Origin: Gordius sp. MW1
Lineage: Eukaryota; Nematomorpha; Gordioida; Gordea; Gordiidae
DNA length: 64,000 bases
NCBI GenBank assembly: GCA_964036665.1
Contig: OZ038526.1
Coordinates: forward strand, 4,216,001-4,280,000
Direction: 5' to 3'
In this document: in pieces, positions 49,101 to 59,900 of the stretch
How positions within the stretch are numbered: the first letter of the stretch is position 1
Layout of the letters: the number at the start of each line of letters is the position of its first letter
Translations under genes and position numbers: made by a program
Notes under the pieces: generated by a model
The model's database searches: none
Told to the model about the DNA's origin: nothing
The model's input: only the letters and a program-made list of their open reading frames with translations

Positions 49101-52100
49101 AACACCAGGCCCGAGTCCGGTAATTCGGAAAGTGGCGGCGAATTTTCCCTATTCAAGGCGGTTTCTTCCTGCGGGCTTAGAATTAATTCTAGCGATATAT
49201 TATATATCAAAATGAAAAAAATGTGATAAAATATTTGCTATATATGCGTGCCAAGTTAATTTTACCATTGGGTAGATGATTCTTCAAATAGTGAACCGTT
49301 TCGTCCTTCAAATGTTCGTCGTCCGAGAGAATGCAAATTTTGATGGAGTAGTGGCTTAAAAAGGGCAGCAAGGGGCATAATTTTAGTTTTGAGCAAACGC
49401 TTAGTTAATTAAGCCTTTAAAATGTATTTCATATGAGGCCCTATTAGAGACCTGCACGGGTGGGTGACCCGAGGTTCGGGTTAAAAATTTTAAAATGCTT
49501 TTAGGTCGGGTAGGGTTCGGGTTGAGAATTGTAAAATCTTTTCGAGTCGGGTCGGGTTCGGGTTGAAAAAGTGACTTTGCAGTGAATGTGCATTTGTTCT
49601 AAATTTTTGAGCCCTATAATTTAATATCTCGAGAGAAATGTTTGGGACTAATAATTTCCACTCTACAGATATATCAGTCATAGCAATGAATAAAAACTTT
49701 TATAATAAAGTTTAAAAATTGATTAAAATACTTTAAATTTCATAAATAAAAAGGGTTGTAGTAGGTTTATTAAAAGTGCAAGGAAATCTGTAATATTAGG
49801 TAATAATTCAATTACCTATCATTTAAAACAGGGTAGGAACCTATTTTAACAAAACCATTTTTAGCAAATTTCTCCATTGTGGCGGTTAAAATATTGGCAA
49901 CACGACTTTCATCTACATTTTTCAAATAAATATCTTCTCTGTAAAATTTGGACAGACGTTCTCCATTTTCGATATTCATTATCTCCTAATTAATAAGTCC
50001 ATTTGAATTTATTACAAATTTATTTAATAATTTAAAATTATTTATATGGCTAGAGTTTTAAATTAATAGCTGGCAAGAAAATAAAAGCAACTAACACTCC
50101 ATCAAGTTATAAATAGTGAGTTTGAAGGCAAAGGCTATCTTGAATTGTAAGCATAATGTATATCTCTATCAAATTATTTATTTGAATTGATAGTTATAAT
50201 TTTATATCAATAGTTGGATCGACCCTTTAAGTTTTTTATGATATGATGTTGGATGGTGCTTTACGCCTGGCACCAAAATGCTTATGCCTAGTTTTAAGGT
50301 AGTTTTTGGGGATCCACCTCAGGTTTTGGGTTGGGGAATATAAAAGACCTCAAAAAATCCACCTCGGGAAACCCCAAAATGGGTTTTGATCATCACTAGA
50401 GGGGCGATTGCCCCACCTCTTATTCAAAAAATCGTTGAAACTTATTAAAATGATGGTCAAAAATTCAAAAATTATCATTTTGCCCTCCCTAAATCATTGT
50501 TGCCCCCCCCCCATTAAAAACCAAAGCTGGCTACGCCTATGCGCAATACTGTGGCAATGAGACACAAACAAAAACTGAACCGTCTAAATCTTCTCTTTTA
50601 TTAGGCTAGATCATCTTCAAGTCAAGTCTATACATGTAGAAAAAATGAACTAGAGAGGGGTCCATATACGTACAATATTAAATACCTGGCTTTTATTAAA
50701 TATCTTGATGCAATTATTTCATTATTTGCCAGTTTTTTTTGAAATTGTAATAAATTTTTATAAATTAGATGTTGAAAGAGTTGTTTTTTGTGTTAATAAT
50801 ACTTAAAATTATAATGTTAAGACATCCTACATTGGGCACTCTAATTTATTAGCCATCTTTTCCCATATTTTCCCTGGTGATTTTTCCTAGCCCTTGTTGA
50901 TGTGAGATCTCTACTTATGTCCGCATGGGCGTACGCAGGGGGGGGGGGGCAGGAGGGGGCGGCTGCTTCCCCCCCCCCCCCCTCTTAATTTACGAAAAAA
51001 ATAAGAATTGCAATTTGCCAGTAGAAAAAGGACGCCACTCGTTAAACCAAGGGTTGTAAAATTCAGGGATTTGAAAGCAAAAATCGAAGCCATCATAAAG
51101 TGAGTCTTTAAACCGTGGACTCTTTCTTCGTCCTGATAGTTTCTCAATCGTTGCACAGGAAGTCTTTTAACATAGGATTTACCAGACATTCATTCATAAG
51201 CTCCTTCATATCTTAATTATGATCCCCGGACACTTGCCGAATATCGCAAGTCAATTACAAAACCCCTTTTACAGTCTTGTCCTGTTCTGCCACTTTTAAA
51301 AAGGGGGTTAATTGTTTTTGATGAATTAGGTAACCAATTTACTTCTCCTATATTCCCAAAAATTTCAACAAAAATAAACAATTGCAAGTTTTATAGCAAA
51401 ATATTTAATCTTTTTGGGATTCCTGTCCTCTTTTAAACGCGAAATATAAGGACCACTCAAATGTAGCGCTCTAATCATAATTGCCATATTCTTAATTAAC
51501 TATTAATTTTTTACATTTTAATAAATATCAATAATTCTTAATTTATTTATGAAAATGTTTAGGTTGATTTGTCCTAGATGCGACGAATGATTATATTAAA
51601 TAGTTTGATGCATGGGCGTAGACAAGGGGTGGCAGGGAGGGGCGACTGCTGATCTCTAAATCCAAAATTCTCTATAATTTTATATAATTATGACTAAATT
51701 TACAAAAAATTATCATTTTGCCCCTTCCTAAAATTGCCCCCCTCTAAATCCAATCCTGGCTACGCCCATGGTTTGATGCATCAGCCAAACGCAATATTAT
51801 TCTAGACAGCTTAATTTGACTAAAATGAACTTTGGATTATAAAATCCTATTGAAATTAAAACGTAGAGATAAAAAATAATCATATTTTGACTTATCTATA
51901 GGCAAAACATAGCCCCAAAAAACTCTCAGCATTCCATCACCCCTGTTTCCAAATATGCGGAATTAATGGTAGGGGAAGGAAGAGATATGTGCTCCGCTGG
52001 CAAATAATATATAAAAAGGGTTGTATTTTAATTGGCATAGACATGGGCGGAGCCAAGGGGAGGTTTATTAAGATTATGGATAAAATTTCAAAAAATGATC

Positions 52101-53551
52101 ATTTTGCCCCTCCATAAATCATTGTTGCCCCCTCTAATCCCAATGCAGGCTACACCCAAGGGCATAGATTTTTTTATTTAAATATTTATAATCTTGCATA
52201 AATATTACATAATTAAATTTAACATATGGATTGAAGGCTAAATTTTTGATTAATGCTAGGAAATATGCCTAATTTTGAGGCTCATTTTTATATATTAATA
52301 ATTTATAAAACATTTGGTCAGGTAATGATAGAAAAATGACCTAAGATAGTGATATTAAGACATGTTAATGTTTTACCGATGTTGTTCTTTTTAAACTTTC
52401 ACCTTTATATTAGTCTTTGGTATCTTAAATAATACTATGTAATAGTTTACATTAAAATCAAACTAGATTAATTTTTTAATTATATTTATTTCACATTAAG
52501 AGGCTTATACAAAAGAATCATCTGAAAATTTCATTTTATAAAATATTATATTAAATTAAAAAAAGCATTAGAGGAGCTAAATACATCATATAGCCATATT
52601 TTTATAATACCTAAATATTTTAATTTTTTTAAAAACTATAGAAAAATATAGTATTTTAAAGATTCCCTATTTATAAATATTTCTGCATAATTATTTTTTG
52701 ATTAGCTCAAGTAGTTTGTTTTTCTATTTATAACAGCTATTTATAATATTTAAAATAATTGGTATTAATGCAAGAAGTTATTTACAACACAAATGCTTAT
52801 TAAATTAAAATATTAACAAAAGACCAACAACTTTTCAACTTAAAGCTATATAAAAAACATTCTATACCTTGAAAATTTCTAGATCCTTTTTAAAGAGGAT
52901 AGGTATGCCAGGAAAAACAAAGATGTTTTGAACAGACACCAAGGGAAATTTATTTTTTTCATGAGAAAAATGGAGTTTTGCAGCTGTTGGAAGCTAATAA
53001 ATTTATCAGTGAGCCCCAAATTAATTATAAGTACTTTTGCCATTTTGAAAAATGGTGAGTTTAAATCTTTCAAATTTGGTTTGTAAGATTGCACAAAATT
53101 AACAAAGTGTTGATTTAATTCTAATTTGTCATTAAGCGCTTTTGATATACCTTTTTGTTATGTATCAGTATTCAGTTTTTAATTAGATACCTTCATAGGT
53201 AAGATCATCATGAGTTGGGCCAATGCCACCACATGTTAGAACATATGAATATTTAGAAGAAAACTGCTTTACTTCATTAGCAATATGATCTATATCATCA
53301 CCAATTATAGAAACCTCAAAAGTATAAATATTTATATGCAATAAAGTACTTTAACTAAATCAATCCCTAAATTAAAAAGTGTCTGGCAAGCTAGGAAACA
53401 ATTTTCTTCCTTTGTTAGCCCTTTTATTATTTCATCCCCAATAACTTAGAAATAAATCACGTTATTTAATAATTTAAATACCAATAAGACCCGCAGTGAC
53501 TCTATTCACTTTTTTATCCATAACCTTTCCCACCCTTTTCATAAATGTCAT
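46189..53551 (-). CDS. FLAD1: FAD synthase (FLAD1-type, MPTb plus PAPS-reductase-like domains)
   Basis: Complete 13-exon minus-strand gene: 53551-53482, 53444-53350, 53314-53191, 53120-53035, 52993-52868, 49985-49816, 49354-49266, 49188-49008, 48188-48105, 48020-47889, 47578-47457, 46864-46723, 46324-46189. The exons total 1557 nt (518 aa), close to the length of animal FLAD1 isoforms. All junctions are GT-AG with matching phases. The N-terminal molybdopterin-binding-like domain (about 18-250) shows [18 protein letters not shown] (84-92), [16 protein letters not shown] and IGSYP. The C-terminal FAD synthase domain shows FNGGKDC (PP-loop-like, 324-329), [20 protein letters not shown] (418-425), SPTDPGWP (433-440) and YTSIGS. 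The enzyme adenylates FMN with ATP to make FAD in the cytosol and mitochondria. An in-frame stop just before ATG 53551 supports the start. Introns range from 35 nt to 2.9 kb and several hold transposons. Confidence 0.95.
46469..46615. mobile_element. Family A element in FAD synthase last intron, TSD 6/8
   Basis: Full left end CATGGGCGTAGCCAGG, right end CCTGGCTACGTCCATG. Flanks TACATGGT and TATATCGT. Confidence 0.75.
47686..47848. mobile_element. Family A element in FAD synthase intron 10
   Basis: Left end TATGGGCGTAGATAGC, right end TTGGCTACGCCCATG. Flanks match at 5 of 8 positions. Confidence 0.65.
49445..49575. mobile_element. Family C left-end fragment in FAD synthase intron 6
   Basis: TAGAGACCTGCACGGG resembles the tips of the 16503-16871 element and is followed by GGGTCGGGTTCGGGTT-type repeats. 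No right end was found. Confidence 0.5.
50390..50541. mobile_element. Family A element, left end lost
   Basis: The inner sequence (GGGGCGATTGCCCC, then TTTGCCCTCCCTAAATC) and the right end CTGGCTACGCCTATG remain. Confidence 0.6.
50924..51000. mobile_element. Family A left-end fragment
   Basis: CATGGGCGTACGCAGG is followed by a 13-nt G run and GGCGGCTGCTTCCCCC. The match stops near 51000. Confidence 0.55.
51611..51770. mobile_element. Family A element, perfect 8-bp TSD
   Basis: Ends CATGGGCGTAGACAAGG and CCTGGCTACGCCCATG. The duplication GTTTGATG lies at 51603-51610 and 51771-51778. Confidence 0.85.
52042..52160. mobile_element. Family A element, perfect 8-bp TSD, internally shortened
   Basis: Ends CATGGGCGGAGCCAAGG and GCAGGCTACACCCAAG. 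The duplication GGCATAGA lies at 52034-52041 and 52161-52168. The G-rich inner block is missing. Confidence 0.8.
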
Positions 53552-54358
53552 ATGTTAGACATTTTAGGTGTATTTGCTCAACTGGTCTAACGCTCACGGA
53601 ATCTAAAATTTGCAAAGAATGCTTATAACTAATTAATTTTATATTTAATCATGTTAAAAACGCTTTAAAAGGTTGCAAAAACATATATTAAGCATATAAT
53701 ATATGCAGATTAACTTTTTTATCGCTGTGTATATATTTTCTTTTATATTAAGCATATAATATATGAAGTTCACATTTTTATTGCTGCCTATATATTTTCT
53801 TCATAGGTTAGATTAAATACTTTATAATAAGTTAATATGCATTTACAATACTTTATATTGTTATATATAATAGATATACTTATATAATAATGTTTAAATT
53901 ACAATTTTTGTGCAGTAGATTTGTAGTGTTGCGTCCATTACCTAATTGATTGCTCGCGGCATCATACTTAAGTCTTGAAACTTAATTGACTCATTTACAT
54001 TACCTTACTACTTCGCGACGTTAATTGACCAATAATATACACCTCGAGGATTTACCACTAAATATAATTGATTTATTCAATTAATTCGCGATATAAAGGC
54101 GTTTAAAACACTTCTTCATTCACTCTTTACTCTTCGAACTCTTTTCTTTTCCCTCACTTTATTATATACCTTCAGTAAAGAGTCTCCCCTCCCAATAGAT
54201 TACTTGTACGTTAGACGAGTTGAGTATAAATCTACATTAAAACTTTTAAAAATATTATAAATACAAAGTATATTAGATATAGCAAGTTCATGAAAAACTT
54301 GTATACGTTCCTTTAAATCACTAGCGGTTTCTTTTAAATAATATTCTTACCTAGCTAT
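53552..54358. other. 5' flank of the FAD synthase gene
   Basis: AT-rich DNA containing the tandem duplication at 53681-53806 and a pyrimidine-rich stretch near 54120-54170. No obvious TATA box or further exon could be assigned. Confidence 0.4.
53681..53806. repeat. Tandem duplication, two ~62-bp units
   Basis: Two adjacent units each contain ATATTAAGCATATAATATAT, then a TTTTTAT run, then TGCTG/CGCTG and TATATATTTTCTT. It lies about 130 bp upstream of the FAD synthase start, so it is in or near that gene's promoter region. Confidence 0.75.
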
Positions 54359-54507
54359 CATGGGCGTAGCCCCCCCCCCTACTAAATTACGAGAACAAAT
54401 AAATTTCAATGCAAAAACTTTGAAAAATTAAAAATATTTATGTTTTGCCCCCCTCTAATTAAACTTTTAAACGTTCCCCCCCCCCAATCAACCTGGCTAG
54501 GCCCATG
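54359..54507. mobile_element. Family A element, TSD 7/8
   Basis: Left end CATGGGCGTAGCC, right end CCTGGCTAGGCCCATG. Flanks CTAGCTAT and CTAGCAAT. It lies at the 3' edge of the retrotransposon remnant. Confidence 0.8.
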
Positions 54508-54519
54508 CTAGCAATTATA

Positions 54520-55870
54520 TATTGTATATTCAATCCATTATTGTGTATTTCTTTGTATAAATTTTTTATGGCTCTGACGTATAATTCTGGAACCTTGTTT
54601 TCTTTAAGACACTTCCAAACTAATTCCCTAGCTACTTTATCAACACCATTTCTATTCGATGAAACACATGTGCAAATCTTCCTCCCTTTCTCTAAAACGT
54701 TCCATTAATCTTCTAGCACTGTTCAGGGCATATGCTCTAGATGTATCTTGCATAAATTTGAAATTAGTTGTCTCAATTTTTTACTAATTTTCCCACACCT
54801 TGAAAGTGTGACTTTTTATCCCTCTGTAGTTATTATTCTGATATCACCTTTCATCTTGTATATTAGTAATACATGCTTCCACTCGTTTGGCATTTTATTC
54901 GTTTTCAAGATATTACTGAAAAGTTTGGCGAGTATTGAACACTAAACCCATAAATATGTTGTCCGGGTGGAGAGCTTTTTTGAATTTAGATTACTTATAG
55001 CAACTTTGACCTCCGTCCGCTGGGTTTATTTATTCTATTATACTTTCTTGGTTTTGATCTTCGACTAAGGGCGCCTTTTAAACTGACAACTCACTGTAAT
55101 AGTCGTACCATCTTTGTAATATATGGCTATACTGTAGTTTTTCTCCATTTTGTCCCTTGATGTCGGCATTCTAAGTAGTTTTTGGAATATCGGGTTGACT
55201 TTGCGATTTTGTAGGTCAATCTTTCTACTTCCTAAGATTTGATTTTTTCGTTTATATTTCGTAAACCTTGTTTTTAACTTCTGTTATGTATTTAGCCGAC
55301 TTTTTAGCTTTTGCCAAACTTTAATCTCTTCATCTTCGATACAACGACTCCTTGCAAATTCTCTTAGTGGGATCGCTTTCATCTAATATTTTCCACTGAC
55401 CCTGACGCGATACATTTTCATTAAATTCAGCATGTCTATTACTACTTCCTGAAATTGTGGAGTATTAACCTTTAGTCTCCCCCATTTTATTGTAGCTACT
55501 ACTCTCTGCATTTTTTACCCTTAAAGGCCCTTTAATAAATAGTCCATCATCAACAGCTTGTGTTGACAAGCCAGTATTTCCCTCGGTATTTCCATTAAAT
55601 TTTGATCAATCTTTATGTGCTTTCTGTTGATGGGAAAGAATCTATCTGAGTGGTACGACTGCCGCTTTTGTACGTTATGTATTCCTGTATATTTTGGAAA
55701 GGCATTGCTTATAGTTAGGTCAAAAGCTTGAGCAATACATAGAATTTTCCTACCTACATTTCTTAAGCCCTAACCTCGACCACTGTGATTTATTTCATAC
55801 CCTCCTCTTGATATCATTGAACTAATGTTAAACTCCGTTTCCATATGGCTAGAAAATTCTTCTTAGTACT
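54520..55870 (-). pseudogene. Decayed non-LTR retrotransposon (endonuclease and reverse transcriptase remnants)
   Basis: On the minus strand, broken frames carry LINE-type segments in the right order. Near 55.7-55.85 kb come the end of an endonuclease domain (AFDLTISN, then ITYKSGSRTTQID). Near 55.1 kb is RWYDYYSEL. In the 54.5-55.0 kb region come LKTNKMPNEWKHVLLIYKMK, NNNYRGIKSHTFKVWEKL and RELVWKCLKENKVPELYVRA. These resemble the endonuclease-reverse transcriptase protein of invertebrate LINEs. Many stops and frameshifts show it is inactive. The catalytic core downstream of the last segment is absent, so the copy is truncated. Boundaries are approximate. The clade (RTE, CR1 or other) cannot be settled by eye. 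Confidence 0.72.
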
Positions 55871-56962
55871 TTTAATTATAAAATTTTGGATTAAAATAGG
55901 AAACTCTGTAATATAAATAAATGCATATGATATTGTCGGATTTTGTTGTAACAAATAACTTTTTTTTAATTATCGAACTAAATGTTATCTTAATTAATTA
56001 AGGGAAATCAATAAGTCCAATTGGTTAGTTATCAGAATAAAATAATTAATGGAATATAAATATTTATTAAATTTTGCTTATTTCTTAAAGTAAATGGTCA
56101 AACTTTCTTTCGCGGTTTAGCAAAAATTCTATTTAAGAATTTAAAATGATTTTAATAAGAATGCAAAATTGTCATAATTAAAAAATTTAGCATATTTATT
56201 GCATTTTAAAAACAATAGTTTATACATTTACAGCCAACTTTTTCTTTTGCATTGATGCAAATTTATTTAACTAAAGCAAATTTATTAGTAACTAGTACAC
56301 TTAAAATTATAATCAGTATTTGACGTTATTAATGCTAATCAATGATATATACCTTATATAATCTTGGCAAATTTTATCATAAAAATTGTTTATCAATATT
56401 TTTTAAATTCTTTGTTAAGACAACATCCTGGGCATTAAAGTTTTATTCTTTCATATCCAAATCCAACTAAGATGTATATGTATAATCATCTCCATTTTAT
56501 TTTGCATTAAGTTAGTTTAAAATTTGTGAAATGGCATTAAAACACCATATCTCTATGTTTAGTTATAAAACATACTTTATCTAATGAGTAGCATCTTTAA
56601 TAACCAATAGTGGACGATATATTTTTTTTCTTATATGAGCAGATAATTATAGTTGCAATCTAATGCTTAGTAAACATGGTGAAGCAAATAAATTTCTTCC
56701 CCTGCCCCTTGGCGTTTAGGCTTATGTCATTACTAAGAATTTATTGATAAAATTTGAAGAACTGACAATAAATTAATGTGATGATATGTTTCGAAATAAA
56801 TAAAAAATTTCATGCGAATTAATTGAGGCGCGTGATTCGATTAAGTTAAAATGAACATTACACGACGTATGAGAACTTACACCCCATATTTTTAGAATTG
56901 AGAACAGTAATCTTTGAGTAAGCGAGCGCTATTGGCGGAATTCAGGACATATTTAATGGGAT
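55871..56962. other. Intergenic DNA downstream of the SIX gene
   Basis: AT-rich and without recognisable exons. The 3' UTR of the SIX gene should lie in its right part; a TTTATT at about 56750 is the reverse complement of a polyadenylation hexamer. Confidence 0.4.
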
Positions 56963-59900
56963 CTAAACATCTATTTCTGGTTCCTCAAAATCTGCTGAAG
57001 ATTGCTGGGAATAGGCGTCAGCATCTTCAGAATCAATGTCATCTGACCTGGACCCATTCAATCCTAAGGCTGAGTTGCAGTTACTTCGATAGGCAGGATC
57101 TAGGGAGTTTCCCAATGCAAACCTAATAAATGATTTATTATTTATTAAGTGAAAAAACTTTCTAGAAAAATCAATGTTAAGAGACACAAAAAATTTGATT
57201 GCTTAATATTTTAATTATTTTGCAAATCATGGAGATTCGGTAAAACCTTTTCGCGATTAAAATATTGAAAATAACATATAATCTATAAATGATCTCATCC
57301 GATTAATAAAATAAGCAGGAGGGAAATGTCCCAATATTTTGGACAAAAGTAGCATCAATCACTATACTCTTTTTTTTTTATTTTGTCCGTGCTCAAAATA
57401 TTCCTTTTACACATTTTTAAATCTGACGCGACCTTTATTTAAACATTTCATAAAATTTATCCATATTTAAGATCTGCAAAGGTGCTTTTATATTGATAAT
57501 GCCCCCCGTCACCCATCAAGAGTATTGGCATATAATATTTATTTGTGTAGTGGCATCTTCCCGTATCACTACATAGGGGGGGGGGTCGACAATTTGGTGC
57601 AATAAATTTTATCGAGATAAAATATTATATTATAATTGTATTTTTCAGAATTTATTTAACATAAATTGCTGTTATATCAGAAACTATCATAAACCTCTTT
57701 AATATAGCTCCTCTCATCAATATTAATTATTACACAATTTCTAAAGTCTACTAAGCAGACTAAGAAAACTTGGTGAAAAATGCTATAGTTGCTTTGCATC
57801 ATGGGAAGTAGTTTGGGATGCGAGTTTTTGGGGACCTTTCAAAGTTGATATGTTTTTTTTAACTTCCAATGACCTTTTATGAAAAATCTGATTAAAAGGC
57901 TTTCATAATACAGAGCAATTTCTAGGATTTTAAACACGTCGTCATCGATAAAGACTTTTTAAGATGCACATGAAGCACGCTATCTGCTAAACCAGCTACT
58001 AAGATTCTTGTCAATTCACAAAGAACACCTGTAACTCATCAAATATTTGCAGAAACTGAGATTTATCATGAGGCAAATAAAAGAACTTATTGACACACGC
58101 AAGTAATTTAGGGTAAGTTTAAATGCTGACTAAATATTTCTATAGTTACTTTAGATCCTCTTCTCTTATTAGAATGCTTGCGTAACACGCTTAAACATAA
58201 TATGATTAAGTCGCACGCGAATTTCACACTTTTAAATACTCTTTTAGACTATTAAATTAGACTTACCCCAGCGTATTTTTAATATTGTGAAATTTAGGGG
58301 TGTCATTTAAATAATGACTCTATTCGCTAAATAAAAGACCTCGACAAATTTTATAAACTTGTAGTTGTAGTGTAGTAGGCATAAATGGCGCGTGAGTAAC
58401 ACAAATAGACTCTAAACGTTTTCTTTGAATTAAAAGAGGGCGGTAGAAGCTAAAAAGTCAACTAAAACCAATTTTAATATTAATATGTAATTTTAAATTG
58501 TTGTCACGTCTATAATAATTTCATGGGCAGCTAAGAGCTCAATTCCTAGGAGTCGATATAAATGAATCATTTGGTTGAGATGCTACAGAGCGGGACCATA
58601 TTAATGATTTGAGAGGGTATTAAGCAATCAGCAACCTCTATTGTATCATCGACAAAATGGAAAATCGGTTATATTTAACGCGGGTCACGATTTACTTCGA
58701 TATCTTCGCGCCTAATAATCGCCTCAATTATCTCTTTACGCTGATCCACTCGACTATGGGATCAAAAACACGACGGGGCGCTGCAAAATTTTAGCCTGAT
58801 TATATATGTTTTTTGTAGTAATAATAATTGTCATCGATTGTGACATTTAAGCCCGTCTCCTCCATTTCTAAACCGTGCAAAAGTCGATACATTTGTGCAA
58901 AGGAGGACTCAAGTGTTCGGCTCCCTTTGCGACTTAATGGTACAATCAAATAAATAGGATAATGAGGGGAAACGATGCTGTTTTATATATATCAATGCCA
59001 CTGAGAAATGGTAATTGAATTACGGTATCGGCAATCAAGGGTGGATTAGAGATCGTGTATATAAGGCGATTGTGGCACGCAGCATACATTCTGACTTTTA
59101 TAATATAATTGGATTGGATAAGTAATAGTTTATATGTTTAGTGTTTCAGCGGGGTTTATGCTAATAGGCGGAAAACTTTTAATTTCATTACTGCAGAGTT
59201 AATTTGATTCGCATGGGACATATCTAAAATATACGTCAATGATCCAATTATTAAGGCCAGCTTTGTCATTACCAAAGATATTATTAGATATATAGGACGC
59301 CGCTTCAACAAATCTTTTATTTTAAATAGGCTAAAAAATCATTTAGATATTAGACCAATTAAGATACCAAATTAATTAAATTTAATAGCTTTTAGAATAT
59401 CGATCATTAAAGTATGGTATTTTTGTCATATCTAAATCCTCCAATTCTCTTCTCAAGGCAAAACTTTTCCAGAGTGTTTAACTATTTAAAACCTTAAGAT
59501 TTAGTAACATTCCTTTATGTAGGGTCCAGAAATAAAAAGTTAATTCGAATTTTCATAGCTTAAATACTTATAAACGCCTTTTATTGCGTAATTGAATTTA
59601 GCTGATTGCTATTTATATTTCCTGCCATTAATTTTATGGGTAGTACTTAGGGGAGGGGCAAAAACCCTTTCCCGTGAAAAACATTTTTGAAATCACCATT
59701 AGCTAATTTATTGTTGTTTGTTTTGCCCTCTTGTATTTTAAACCCTGTCTAAGCCCAACTTGACGTAAACTGATTTTAAAACTGAATTTCGTTGTAAACA
59801 ATCTATTCATTGAAGCTTTACAAGTTATCTGATACTTATCCAATAAATGCTTTGTATTACCAACTCAACAATGATAATATAAACATACACTCCGACACCT

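Larger units (their letters stand above)
49986..52867. other. FAD synthase intron 5 (2.9 kb)
   Basis: This is the one long intron of the gene. It contains family A copies at about 50390-50541, 50924-51000, 51611-51770 and 52042-52160. The part from 52.2 to 52.87 kb is very AT-rich. No further exon was seen, and the flanking exons join in phase 0 to give a continuous domain. Confidence 0.65.

Noticed and set aside
49355..49392. Earlier acceptor for FAD synthase exon 7 that would add about a dozen residues
   Set aside because: The acceptor at 49355, after a strong pyrimidine tract, gives [13 protein letters not shown], which matches the FLAD1 spacing almost exactly.
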